Assembly (NCBI GenBank): GCA_036250225.1
Contig: JAPZLL010000040.1
Span: forward strand, 62,001 to 126,000
DNA: 64,000 bases
Direction of reading: 5' to 3'
DNA from: Cercophora sp. LCS_1
Taxonomy: Eukaryota > Ascomycota > Sordariomycetes > Sordariales > Lasiosphaeriaceae
How positions within the stretch are numbered: the first letter of the stretch is position 1; each line of letters opens with the position of its first letter. The translations under genes were made by a program, and so were the position numbers. Shown here one piece after another: positions 20,913 to 32,208 of the stretch. The notes under the pieces were generated by a model. That model was not told the DNA's origin. It worked only from the letters and a program-made list of their open reading frames with translations, and did not search any database.

Positions 20913-21924
20913 TTACCCTAATCGAATACGGCGCCGATGAGCTTCGGGGACATAATTGTCAACTTGTTGCTCCTTGCTCGAGGAGGTGTCATGACCAGCG
21001 ACGGCAACCTCTCGGACAAAAAAGTCGAACAGCCCGATTCGCTCAAGCACACCATCAATGGTATCCAAGACTAGAGCAAACTTGGCCGTCTTCGGGGGCT
21101 CAAACGAAATGGCCGTAAACTCCGAAGTGAGCAGGGTAGATGTCATGTCGTGGAGCGAATCGGGATTGAATTCTCGCACTCGCGTTGGCTGGCCTTGATA
21201 GGACCCGTCGGAAGTGGCGACGCAAAAGATGGGCATCGAAGAAATGCTACCGAGCCTGCACTGCCGGAACGGGCCTCACAGGTGGCCAACCACTGACGCA
21301 ACAAGCCGTAGTCTATCGAGTCATCTCGCAAAAGTCGCGTGTTCACCGAGGTGGGTGATCCAGAATGCCCCGGCGTTTCACGAGAGCTTGCATAGATGGT
21401 GGTGAAGGAATCCAGGCACATACTCCGTGCCCAGCTCTTCCAGTCGGACCTTGTTCATACGCCATGATCGTGATGAGATGTTCTGCGTTGATGACGAGCA
21501 AAGAGGTTAGCGCAGAGGATCTGCTGATGTTGCCGGCGCTCTGCTCTCCGATTATATCATACAGGAGACGACTCGGAAGCGCAAAGAGCATCGGAAGCGC
21601 AAAGAGCTCCTTGGGTGCGTTGGCGTGCACCGAGCGCTGGCGAGCAGCCATGTCGATAAGGAAAGAGCAAAAGGGACACCATGTCCGGACGCCTGGCGGC
21701 TTCGGGTCCGGAGGGGTCCAGCGGCCGACGTAGCGAATCCATTCCGGAGCGGGGAATCCCAAACCACGGTTTACGAGATCACGAGCGCGCGGATCGAGAT
21801 CCTGCAGATCGCCAAGGCTAACCCTGTCAAATCTCGGCAGGCCGTCAAAGTGGTCCGAGTCGAAGGCGGCGACCAGATTTAGCTTGACGCAGCTAGCGCA
21901 GAGCCGCTCTTCCTGTGAATCCAT
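20913..21924 (-). pseudogene. HET-domain protein gene with the HET core deleted
   Basis: The N-terminal part (from ATG 21924) has the paired-cysteine head common before HET domains: ERLCASCVKLNL at the start and TWCPFCSFLIDMAARQ about 85 residues on. One base is missing near 21354 (CGGTGAAC where CGGGTGAAC would keep frame), after which NTRLLRDDSIDYGLLRQWL and ATCEAR continue. Immediately after that, at about 21250, the frame jumps into the usual protein end, IFCVATSDGSYQGQ, FNPDSLHDMTSTLLTSEFTA and LFDFFVREVAVAGHD, ending at 20913. The whole HET core (YAxLSYxWG to the CID/RxWxxQE region) is missing. Origin is clear, function lost. Confidence 0.65.
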
Positions 21925-22056
21925 GTTGGGGGTTTTTTTCGTGTTGCCTTTCGGAAAGGTTGTGACAAGGGCTGTGGGCTTGGACTGAACAGGGCTTGGA
22001 AACCACTGCGCTCCAGAGCTTAGGAGGAAAGGTACGTGTAGAGCCTTCAACGACAC

Positions 22057-22631
22057 TAATGATATTCCTTGGCCTCAAGGTCCTTGCTTCCTTTCTTTCT
22101 TCCTTCTTCGAAGGGAGGAAGTCCGGCCTGTTATCCCAATGAGATTCTTCTCACGGCCTGAGGCCGACCTGCATGCACAAGTTCTTCACAGTGCTAACGC
22201 CTTGCCTCCTACTGGTGTGACAGTCTCGGTGATCGGCCAACGACACCACTGCCGGTCAGGTTCCTTCTACCATTGGCTCCCTATGCCTCCTGTTGGCACC
22301 AGTCTTGGCCATTGCCGCTGGAGCGGTCCAGCCGCTGCGGGCAGCCTTCTTACAGGCCAGAGCAACTGGCCTGTGTAGCATGTCACAGCGGCCCTGCCCG
22401 GAACGAAAATCCCACGAAGAATCATGCAGATACCAAACAGTTCGTCACACAAGTCAACTACAAAGGAATATAGACGGTCAAAGTATTACACCACGGATGG
22501 ACGGCTGAACTAACGGATAGATTATACGAAAGCATGGTTCAACACCTAATATATTGTCAAACCTATCATGACATTCATGGTCACCTGGCCACATGCTCAA
22601 GGGTTAACACCTGGGCTCAGCACACACAAGT
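22057..22631. other. Intergenic, no gene recognised
   Basis: Contains a C/T-rich tract (about 22081-22108) and otherwise unremarkable sequence. No coding region is seen. Confidence 0.5.
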
Positions 22632-23015
22632 TCAAATCGAACGAATAGCAAGACCACACAAAATTACAGCCCAAGCCACCATTTGACCCAACCCAGCTCT
22701 CCCAGCCGTGTTCGCAAAGTGATAGCTGACGATGTTGGACTCGTCAATATCCCTCCCGTTTAACGTGAGACAGTGTCCAAACTCGCTCTTGATGTGTGAA
22801 TCGTTATGACGTTGATACATGTTCGCCGGCATCTCGCACCAGAGATAACATCCGTTAATCATGCTGACGGGATTCGGTTCACAGCACTTGACCATCCACG
22901 ATGGGGTGCCATTTCCGTTGACGGCGGGAAGGAATGCATAAGAGATGTCCTTTGGGATCGGGTATTGCGCAGGGTCAGGGATGGCGTCAGGACCGAGACA
23001 GGTCTTGTTAGACAT
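22632..23015 (-). CDS. Small cysteine-rich protein with C-terminal hydrophobic tail
   Basis: Single exon of 127 aa. Seven cysteines (KTC, VKCC, GCYLWC, GHC, ILC), three Asn-x-Ser/Thr sites and a C-terminal hydrophobic stretch, LGQMVAWAVILCGLAI. The pattern DISYAF, WMVKCCEPNPVSMINGCYLW and CLTLNG resembles conserved hypothetical proteins of Pezizomycotina; I know no function. There is no N-terminal signal peptide from this ATG. A further 5' exon supplying one is possible, because a plausible acceptor (TTCAG) lies just upstream at about 23026. The tail suggests a membrane or GPI-anchored surface protein. Confidence 0.55.
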   Translation of the reverse strand: MSNKTCLGPDAIPDPAQYPIPKDISYAFLPAVNGNGTPSWMVKCCEPNPVSMINGCYLWCEMPANMYQRHNDSHIKSEFGHCLTLNGRDIDESNIVSYHFANTAGRAGLGQMVAWAVILCGLAIRSI

Positions 23016-24192
23016 TTCGGATTCGTCTGAATATCTTCGGTATTTCTGCTGTGAATGTCGAGGAAATGCACAGGGGATCCCAGAGTCAACTTATGGCCGA
23101 CCCTAACAGACGAGACCTACCCTCTTCAAACCTGGCGCAGCCAACTAAACTAAAGTAAACATCTAGGCGTAACGAAGTGCGTCAGCCAATGTTGGTTCTG
23201 GCGCAGGTGATGTCATTCAATGCTGCAAGGGACATCATCAGCCAACGGGATGCTGTTGTTGAGTCCCAGCGGACTGGCCCTCTTTACCGGGGCATGGCCG
23301 CCACCCATTCAGGCGTCCGAAAACATAGCCGATTGATTACTCACCTACCCTTACGCGTTTTCCCTTGCATCAAGTACCAACATTTTTGTCTGCCCTTATT
23401 CGTTTAATGTTGTAGTTTTACCCCATGACGAAGTCACAGTGTAGCACAGCTCCCCTTTATGAGCTCAGTGAGACACGTTGGCACCCTTTGGCCCAAAGCC
23501 CAGGCTGCTTTCAATTCGACTAGTTAGAACTTGAGAGAAGCACGACTTATCTGTTCTTCTACTAGGTCACTGGATCCGACTTGAAGGAAGAGCCACCGAA
23601 TTAGGTATCACCGTGCAAACGTCATTTTCGTTTTCTTGTGGTTTTTGTTTTCTTCTCTTTTTTCCCTCTCCTTCTCCTTTCCTGTTATCAATAACTCGAA
23701 GTGACCCCGGGTGGACAAACGGGGTACTGTAGCTACACGCATATGCATGTATTCGTAAAAAAATCCCGGTAGGTCCCGCTTGGCGAGATCGACATCTCGG
23801 CATCGAACAACACGGCAACTCGATATTCTGCTATGGTGCACATGCAGCCGCTGTGCAACCTGGAGATATTGAAGCGATCTGGGTCTCCTGCATCATTCGT
23901 CAGGAGCTTGGCCGGGTAAGCCGTGCCTAAATCCGCGGCGGGAACCAATATGGACGTACTCGCCAGTATTACCCTGGAAATTTATCAGGATTCTAGATAG
24001 GCATTCGAAGCTCAGTTGAGGAGGGGTCCCCGGATCAGTACAGCCAGAGCTCATAAATACTCTGGGCCAAGCAAATGGCTGCACCTGCAACCGGGGATTT
24101 CGAAATAGGTTTCCCTTGCTTCCTCTTTCGCAATCCGTCCCAAGGTCCTAGCCTCGGTGGACTCAGAGATCTCATTGCCCGCAATCTTCAAG
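23016..24192. other. Intergenic with pyrimidine tract
   Basis: A long T/C-rich run lies at about 23630-23690. A TATA-like CATAAATA near 24052, about 140 bases before the DUF1996 start codon, may be the promoter of that gene. No coding region is recognised. Confidence 0.4.
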
Positions 24193-25503
24193 ATGGCGCA
24201 CTGGAAGCATCTCCTCCTGGGCGTCGCTGGCCTCCTGGCTCAAACGCGCCAGGTCGCCTCCCAAGATCCCGGCCCATTCGATCCCTCGACCGCCAACATC
24301 CCGCCCATGCTTCGCTTCCAATGCAATCAACTCGTCATCGAGCGCCTCGACCCGCTGGTCAACCCAGGTCTTGTTCCTTCGCCACACATCCACCAAATCG
24401 TCGGCGGCGACTCGTTCAACGCAAGCATGGACCCCAAAACGCACGACCTCGTCCAAAAGTCGGGATGCACCTCGTGCACATTCTCCGAGGACTTTTCCAA
24501 CTACTGGACGGCAGTCCTCTACTTCCGCGCCCGAAACGGCACATACAAACGCGTCCCGCAAAAGCCGACCGAAGGGTTCAAAGGCGTCGGCGGCATCACC
24601 GTGTACTACATCCCGCCCACGGGCAAGAACAAGACAACGGCGTTCAAGCCGGGATTCCGCATGCTCGTCGGGGAGGCAACCCTACGTGGGCTCCCTGAGA
24701 AGGGCAAATACGACCCCAAGGTGTGCCATCGGTGCATGCCCAAGACGGGAGACAACAGGAATCTCAACTGCGCCGCGCCGGATAGCATCACGCTGCCGAC
24801 CAAGTTTTGTGCCGGTGGGATTCGGAGTGTTATCACTTTCCCGACGTGTTGGGATGGCGTCAATCTGGACAGTGCGGATCATAAGAGCCACATGTCGTAT
24901 CCCATTGAGGGGAGTATTACCAGTGCATTTGATTACGATGGAGGAATTTGCCCCGAGACGCATCCTGTGAAGGTGCCGCAAGTTATGTACGAGGTTGTTT
25001 GGGATGTGAGTTTTGCATCTGAGAGTGGAGTTGAGATGGCTGACTGACAAGAACAGACTGCGCAGTTTAATGATCCGGACCTGTGGCCCGAGGACAAGAC
25101 GCAGCAGCCGTTTGTTTGGAGCACGGGTGATGAGTATGTTCACGATTTCTTGTGGAAGGGCTGAGATGCTGACAAACGCAGACACGGCTACTCTCAGCAT
25201 GGTGATTATGTGTAAGTGTCGACTGGTGGAGGTATTCCCTGCTCCCCCAACTGACATGTTTAGCTTCGGTTGGAAGGGTGACGCTCTGCAGCGTGCCATG
25301 GATGATCGCTGCTTTGGTGACGTTTGCAAGAGCCTGGAAAGCCAGACGCCCGAGAAGGCAATGGAGTGCGTCAAGGAGAGGACAGTCGACAGTGATGACT
25401 TGGATGCTTGTGAGTCGTCTCGTCATCTTAAACCACCGTCAGAGTACTGCGCTAACAAGTGTGACAAGGGCTCACTGAGCTTCCAGGCATGGTGCGCAAG
25501 TAG
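24193..25503 (+). CDS. Secreted DUF1996-domain protein
   Basis: Five exons: 24193-25005, 25057-25133, 25182-25211, 25264-25409 and 25469-25503; 366 aa. A signal peptide (MAHWKHLLLGVAGLLAQTRQVAS) is followed by the DUF1996 signature: MLRFQCNQLVIERLDPLVNP, PSPHIHQIVGGDSFN, CTSCTFSEDFSNYWTAVLYF, PTCWDGVNLDSADHKSHMSY and, across the introns, FVWSTGDEHGYSQHGDYVFG and WKGDALQRAMDDRC. This family is secreted and widespread in filamentous fungi. Some members were found among wood- or plant-degradation secretomes, but the activity is not settled. The ATG at 24193 is chosen over an upstream in-frame one (24157) because it directly starts the signal peptide. Confidence 0.88.
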
Positions 25504-25725
25504 GAGATGTCCAAGGTTACAGAGGATCATGAGATGCAACTTGAGCTATGCATGCGAGTAACCTGGGTCTCTTATATCACAATCTAGATGTAGAAACTCG
25601 TAAACAAAAGAAGGACTGGAGACCCTCCCTGCCCTGAACCATCCCCAACGCTCCCAACTCAACGCCCGTCACCTCACACACCACTGAACCACATCGTTTT
25701 CTAGCACAACACCCACTCAAGATGC

Positions 25726-26192
25726 CTAGATAGCCTTGACACACCAAGCATCCTCGTGCTCCCAGGCCAGAGAACTGGTGCTGAGATTCTCAGGCGAGGT
25801 ATCGCAACGGCAATAGCCAGACGAGCTCTTTTTGTAGGCGCGGACTGAGAAGCGACAAGTGTTAGTCTCATAGTCGACAGGAAGAATGAAATGTCAAAAA
25901 CAAGACGTCGTGGCTCACCAATGACACCGCCCTTCCCCCAGGAATATTGGAGGTACTGAGAGGTGATGGGCTTGCAGGTGTCGAGCGGCAGCGTGATGAC
26001 TTCGTTCAGCGTTATGCCGTCATCGTTGAAGCCGTTGATGACGGCGACAATGTTAGACAGGGCCGAGGAACCGGACCCGGCAGAGGCACGGGCAACAACC
26101 GATGATTCCTCGATAGGAGTAGCCGACACTCCGGAGACGAGGGAGGTGGCGGCCTGAAGGAGGATGGAGGAGGTGAAGGCGAGTCTGACCGT
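25726..26192 (-). CDS. Small secreted cysteine-containing protein, apparent ACG start
   Basis: Two exons, 26192-25919 and 25844-25726 (74-nt intron), 130 codons. Counting from ACG 26192-26190 the N terminus is a near-perfect signal peptide ((M)VRLAFTSSILLQAATSLVSG, then VSA). The mature part runs NIVAVINGFNDDGITLNEV, CKPITSQYLQYSWGKGG and SSSGYCRCDTSPENLS, ending HEDAWCVKAI, with four cysteines. No ATG occurs in frame upstream before the frame loses sense. The ACG sits in a strong context (A at -3, G at +4). It may therefore be a mutated start, a non-AUG start, or the gene may begin in an unseen upstream exon. A TATA-like CTTATACTTG lies at about 26362. Effector-like in size and composition; no family recognised. 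Confidence 0.6.
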
Positions 26193-27210
26193 TTTGACGG
26201 TTGGAGGTAGGGTGCTTGTTGAGGGCGGTCTGAACGAGGGACTGAGTATTCGATAACAAACGTAAGATTGTTAACGAGTGTGTGAGATTGTGTTGTGCTT
26301 TTGAGATCTCTGAGTGCTGGTGGTGGGAGGTTTCATACTTTTGAGACTGATAATCGGGACCCTCTTATACTTGTTCGTCTCCAGCAACAGGCGCCACGCG
26401 CCACAGAGATATCGTTGAGGCCCTCCTTTTTTTTGGCCTCGACTACGCTTCCCTCTTGAGGTGGTTTTTTCACACGGCCGGTTACCTTCAATGCAACGAC
26501 AGTTCAACATGCAGATTCGTCTGAGAGTGATGTGGCTTGGTGGTTGTTACTGGCAACAACCTCCACCGTCTCGTGTCATCCGACGCCCACTTCGCTGGGA
26601 CGGCGCTCAAGAATGTCGAGGAAGCATCCGATTTTGAGGGCTGAATGTGAGAAAATCTCTGAGGATTTTCGATTGGTAAACACATCGGTAGGGCTGAGCG
26701 AAATGCAGCGGCCGCCTGGAGCACCAGTTGTCAGGGCTGATTCTGACAATTCTGATTCTCTGTCCCTAATTAGCTCTCGCCCCTCAGCTCAACTCCCGCC
26801 CCTTTCCGACCTCGCCATGCTTGCTCCTATTGCTCACGCGATGGAATGCAGAGTGTGAAAAGGGGTGAGATGATATTCTCCAGTTTTCTCAAGGCGCTTG
26901 CATCGATCATTCGTCGCCTTTTGGCAAGCGAATAATCCGTTCGCGGTGGAGTTCGAGTTGAGAACGCCCTTGACTAGCCCCTGAACTAAGAGCTTGAAAC
27001 TTAAGAGGCCTCCAAAACCACTTTGCTGAGACTCAGGAGTCGTTTCCAGAGCCACCAGAGCGAATTAAACCGGTTGAGTAGCGAAAATCACTTTACTGAG
27101 CATCAAGTGACATTGCTGGAAGTGCACAATTTTGTCGTTCACTGTTTGGCTCTCTTGGATGTCCTGGAAGCATCTCCCTGAACTGTAAACCGGCAGCTAC
27201 CATTCCGCGA
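26193..27210. other. Intergenic, no further gene recognised
   Basis: Promoter-side sequence of the small secreted protein, then the 3' flank of the P450 gene. Open frames of 70-110 codons occur, but none looks coding. Confidence 0.45.
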
Positions 27211-28982
27211 CTAAACAACCCTCTTCTTCATTCTGACCTCCAAACCCTCCTGCCTCGGGAACCAACTATTGATCACAGTCCACTCCCTCTCGGGATGCAC
27301 CAGCTCAATCTCATAGTTCAACACCAACGTCGCGACAACCTTGTAGGCTTGCATCACCCCCATATTCTTGCCAATGCAGATCCTCGACCCGGCCCCAAAA
27401 CTCAAATCCGTATCGTTCATGGCCCTGAGCCGCCGCGAAAACGCCTCCTGGCTCTCCCCATCAGCCTTCAACCACCTCTCAGGCCGAAACTCGTATGAAT
27501 CATCTCCCCACACCTCCCGATTTCGATTGATAATCCACGGATTAAACGCCAAAATCGTGCCCTCGGGAACCGTCGCATCCTTTGCCTTCCCAAGGGACAG
27601 CTTCTGTCCGCCGGCTGGAACGAACCTCTCCAGCCCAAGCGAAACACCAGGCAAATACCGAATGGCCTCCCTCACGACACCCTCGAGATACGGCAGCTTC
27701 CTCGCTTCTTTCAGACTCACGACGCTTCCAGGCGTCCACCCGGCACCAAGCACCTCCTTCTCCAACCGCTCCCACGCACCCGGCGTCTTTAGGGAGTAAT
27801 AAAGCGCAGACCGAATCGTAATAGCAGTAGTATCGGCGCCAGGGCCCATGTTGACCATGATCCACGAGACGATCTGGTTATCATCCACAATCCCTTCAGT
27901 GTCCTCCTCCTTGGCGGCAATGAACCGGTCGAGGTAATCCGGCTGGGTCGGATCCCGGTTCTCGGTGCCGCTGTACCGTGCGATGAGACGCTCCACGCAT
28001 GTCGCTGCGAGGGCGCTGAATCCTGCGGGGCCACGGATCCATTGCGCAAGATTGTTTTTCTGCAGGAGACGGTCCAGGACGGGGATGCAGCCGACCCAGG
28101 CAAAGTAATCGAGGAGGGATTCGGACGCGAGCAGGGTGCCGTCAAAGTCGCGGCCGGCGGAGAGGTAGCCGAAGGGCGCAGAGAAGGTTGCTGTTCCGAT
28201 TACGTCCCACGCGTCTTGTCTCAGATTATTAGCGGGTGGGGGGGTAAGGGATGGGAGAATGAGGAAGATGGACGCACAGTAGAGGATCCAGGAGCCTAGG
28301 TCAAAGGGCTTGCTGAGGGCGGAACCGATGGTGAAGCGGGTGTCTAGTTCCTTGCAGAGTTGGGCGATTGTCTTGTCGATGAGCGGCTCGAGAGTCAGGA
28401 CGCCGGTTGGGGTATAATACTTGGCGACGGGCTTTTTCTCGGCCGCATGTTTGTCTTCGTCGGGCTGGCTAAAGATGTTGTGCACGATGTGGCCGTTGAT
28501 GAGGGCACTGGCCGAGTCGTAGTATCCGGTCTGGACATTTGCCGCCGTTAGTGGTGATGACGATTCGAATCATTGGGAGTTGCAAAGGGAGTTGCACCTT
28601 TTTCCAATCCCCTTTGGTGCCAAACACGGTCTTGAGCAGCGACGGGTCATCGACATCGAGGACGTTTGGCGCGATGCGTACGACTGGCCCGTACCTTTTG
28701 TGAAGGCGAGACACATCGTGCTGGAAGCTGCCTCGACTAATGTAGTAGAGTCGCCAAAGGTTAGTGAACCCTATTACATGACATCTGTTAGCGTGCGCCT
28801 TTCAAGAGGCCGTGACATCTCCTACTAGCAAGGAAGGGGCCGGGATACCGCCGCAACGGCGACCCCAGCTCCGACACGAGGATGTAGGCAAAGAATGCAA
28901 CTGCAGCAGCCAGTAGATACTGGGTGAGAACGCCCGCTGCTAACATCTGCCCCGGCATGGGCAACAGAATGTGGTTGCTCAT
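27211..28982 (-). CDS. Cytochrome P450 monooxygenase, pisatin-demethylase-like class
   Basis: Four exons: 28982-28826, 28770-28598, 28530-28278 and 28214-27211; 528 aa, microsomal class II length. The N-terminal anchor is LLAAAVAFFAYILVSELG followed by RRYPGPFLARFTNLWRLYY. Then come YGPVVRIAPNVLDVDD, the I-helix NMGPGADTTAITIRSAL, the ExxR motif (EAIR in VREAIRYLPG), FRPERWL and the haem-binding loop FGAGSRICIGKN with its Cys. SLGLERFVPAGG is characteristic of the pisatin-demethylase-type P450s of fungi. Those detoxify plant phenolics or act in secondary metabolism; the substrate here is unknown. No secondary-metabolite backbone gene is in the window. Start chosen at MSNHILL; a second in-frame ATG at 28946 is possible. 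Confidence 0.9.
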
Positions 28983-29818
28983 GTTGCTTGTGGAACTTGA
29001 CCGAGTTGCCGCAAGCCTCAAGTGCAGAATAAGAGACATGAAGCAAGCTTGGGGGACCCAAGGCCTATTTGAAAGACAGAGTCTCGTAGCCGCTGGGTTG
29101 ACAGTCCATATCTGCTGCGGGGTCATACCCATGCCCTGCATAGGCCCATGTCATTCCCAGGCCATTGACGCGACTTGCCTTATCCTCACGACTGGGAGGT
29201 GCACGCAGCTTGCCTAGAGCGGCAAAGACTGGGGCAATTCACAGGGAAGACTCGACAAGATTGGACAACTCCGAGGAGGTTGCGACAAGGTGGGCCAACG
29301 GTACCCCAGCAGCACCAGGGACTTAGTCGTCGAACTCATGTCCGGGGGCATCTTTTCCCGCTCAATGCGACCAAGCGCGCTCGAATGCGTCGTTTTGCTG
29401 ATGATATGCCTCTATCTGGGAGCTTCCCGCCAATAACAACTTGACGTGAATATGCAGTCGGCCCATGTCGCACAACATTGGTGCGGGACATTGCATGCGA
29501 ACAGGGCTCGGCAGTCGGACGAGCCATCCGAGTGGACAGTTGAGACTTTGACATTTCAAGCTCTGGCGTGCATCTGTGGACGCACGGCACAGGCAGGGTG
29601 TGGGCTGTGTGGCGCGCGTTGCTTGGGGACCGAGTTCCCCTTTTGGGACAGAGGTCAGTTCTTCCCGTCACGGCTTACGTTTCAACCAGTGACTAGCCAT
29701 ACCGAGCGATTGGAATAAGTTCGAGCAAGAGACTGTGGTTGAAATTTCTTGCTGGCTTTATTCGGAAACACCGTCACCAGACTGCATCATAGAACCCTGC
29801 AGCAGCGGCGGACGGAAT
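28983..29818. other. Intergenic, no gene recognised
   Basis: Upstream region of the P450 and 3' flank of the kinase. Only overlapping short frames without motifs. Confidence 0.45.
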
Positions 29819-32208
29819 CTAGAATGTGAGCGACGGAGATAAGCCCCAGGGCTGCATCTCCTCAACCTGCCGCTTTGGTTCAAGAAGTCTAGTCGTCCGT
29901 CCCGTATGTTCCGGCAGCTGCGAGAACCTTCCCTCGGACGCAACAACTCGTTTGGCCTCAACATTGAGTGGCATTTCCACCGCCACGGGCACCTGCGCCC
30001 TTATCGGAGGCCAAGGCGACGCCTTCAACCTTCCCTGTGGGTCTTCTTTGACTTGTTTGAGCAGCCCAGTCAGCTCGTTGTCGATCTGCTCGCAATTTGC
30101 TCGATGGTAGATCCCTTTTGACTCGACCACCAACATGTGTTCCATGATAAATTGTAGCAGATAATGAATAATATCGCAGCATTCTGGATGCGAATGGAGG
30201 TCGTTGACAAACTGTGCTGTTGATCAGTACCTACGTAACAAGGTCGTGGTTGGGCTCGGTCGTCTGTCTCATCTCACCTGGGCAACCTCCTCCTTGACGC
30301 GAACGCAGACTCGCCCATCAGAGTCCCCTTTCGACCTGACGATCTCAAAGAACTGATCCGAGTTGAAGTTATGTAACAACACATTAGGCGCCTGTCTCTT
30401 TTGAACAAAGCCTTTGACAAGCGTCCAGCCGCCCAAATACCAGGTGATGAACTCGAGGAGGACGCAACCATAGGACCAGATGTCAAAGGACCGAGAGATG
30501 GCGCATCCTTCCATGTCGCATTCTGGTGGTCGGTACGTTGGCGTGGCCGGTATAGATCGTTTGGGAAAGTAAGTCCTCGTATGATCCGAATGGAAGCGTG
30601 TGAGTCCAAAGTCCGCAATGACAAGGGTTCCGCGGTCGTGCGGCTCAACTTCGTCTTTGCTCCGAAACAAAAGGATGTTGTCCGGCTTGATATCGCCGTG
30701 TCGACCGTAGATCTTGCTTTCCAAGCCTCCGTCGCTTAGCCTGCCGGTCCGAACTTCGGTTGTCTGGTGACAGTGGATCTGACGGAGGCCATTGGCGATG
30801 CCCTGACATTGCTCCAATACCCACTCCAGGTTTCTCTTGTCAAGAGCATCTCCCGGTTCTTGATCTTCCCACATTTTCTTGAGGTCGCAGTTCGCCCAGT
30901 GGAAGAGCAGACAGCAATCGTTACCACGCTGGTATGCAGCGAGGAGTGAGATGAGATGCCGGTGTGTGTTGCCACTAAACTTGTTCAGGATCTCGATCTC
31001 TTCTTCAAACTCTTGCTTCAGTGTCGCGAGAAGCTGGGACGCGCTGTCCATTCCGTTGGTTGTTGCGAGCGAAGACGTATTGCTTCCTAGATTTGTCTTG
31101 AATCGCTTGACTGCAAAAGTCCCGTCATTCAGCTGCCACAAGGTGTTAGTGAATGAGGAGATAATCTGAGAGGATGGTTCCGCCAGCGGGGCCTTGGTCT
31201 CCTTACCTTGCTTTTATCAAAGTTGTGGTGACACGGATGGATCTGAACCCGCGAGATGGAGCTGAAGCCGCCTTGGTGAATGTCGCCTTGTTCATCGATC
31301 CAAGGAAGAATGTCGTTTTTTTCCAAATGGTAAAACCGGGCATCTCCTTTCTTCCCCTTGGCGAAGAACGGGGCGAGCATGCTCCACTGCCAACGTGTGA
31401 AGGATTCGTGTTCCATCACACCCCATTCCTCGAGGCATTGTAGTGGTGTGGCTCGATAGTCGGACAGCCGCATCTCCACCAGATTTCCTGTATCGTCTAC
31501 TGGGACAGCCTCGAGCGGGAGGTTGGCGTCGCAAATATCGCTAGGGTCATCAACAAACCTGACTATCTCCCACCCTATCTTCATCAAAACGAGAATAGCA
31601 AAGATCTTGCGATAACTCCTCTGGTCGTTGCAAACCTTGGCTGCGTACTCGTGAATCTCGTCGTCAGAAAGCTCCAGTTCGAGAATAGGCAAGCCCTGTC
31701 GGATTGTCTTGGCCACGACGCTTTCGGTAATGAGGTTGTTGATAGAGCCCCGCGGGAAGAAGCCCGTGCCTGACTTGTCTTTCTCAGACTTGGTAATGCA
31801 TCTCACAGTCATCAGCTTATCGGCCAAGGGTTTCCTTTCCGGGATCGCTGGCAAATCTATCGTAGGCTGCTCGGTACCTGGCGGGAACGCTTTTCGATAG
31901 AGTTCCTCGCCACGATCAAACACGGTAACGCGGGACTGGTCGGAGGCGTGGGTCAGGGTCTTGGTCAGGCTGTTCTGCTCGATATTGTTTGGGATGCCCT
32001 TAGCCCTGATCGCTGCGAAATTCGGATCATTTCCGTCAGGACGCTGAGTTGGGTCACCCCCAGACTGGTGGGACGGTATTGTTAGTGATGACGCCGACCA
32101 ATTGCGGCCGTCTACATCCTGCCAAGGGCATATGCATACCAGATCAATATCCAACTGGGAATCGTCGGTCGACAAGACGACTCGAGGCGGAGGTTGTTGC
32201 TCTTCCAT
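29819..32208 (-). CDS. Serine/threonine protein kinase with a long N-terminal region
   Basis: Three exons: 32208-31207, 31132-30278 and 30211-29819; 749 aa. The first about 320 residues form an uncharacterised N-terminal region (SYRKIFAILVLMKIGWEIV, QCLEEWGVMEHESFTRWQW) that also precedes the kinase domain in other fungal kinases of expanded families. The kinase domain follows: a glycine loop GGFSSISRVQIH that crosses an intron, Lys in FAVKRFK, the catalytic loop HGDIKPDNILLF (HGD instead of HRD), DFG in IADFGLTRF and the P+1 region TPTYRPPECDMEG. All essential residues (Lys, catalytic Asp, Asn, DFG Asp) are present, so it should be active. An Arg-less catalytic loop suggests that activation-loop phosphorylation is not needed. 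The role is unknown; stress or non-self signalling is possible. Confidence 0.82.

Noticed and set aside
27211..32208. Secondary-metabolite gene cluster around the P450
   Set aside because: No polyketide, peptide or terpene synthase in the window; kinase and DUF1996 neighbours do not support a cluster.
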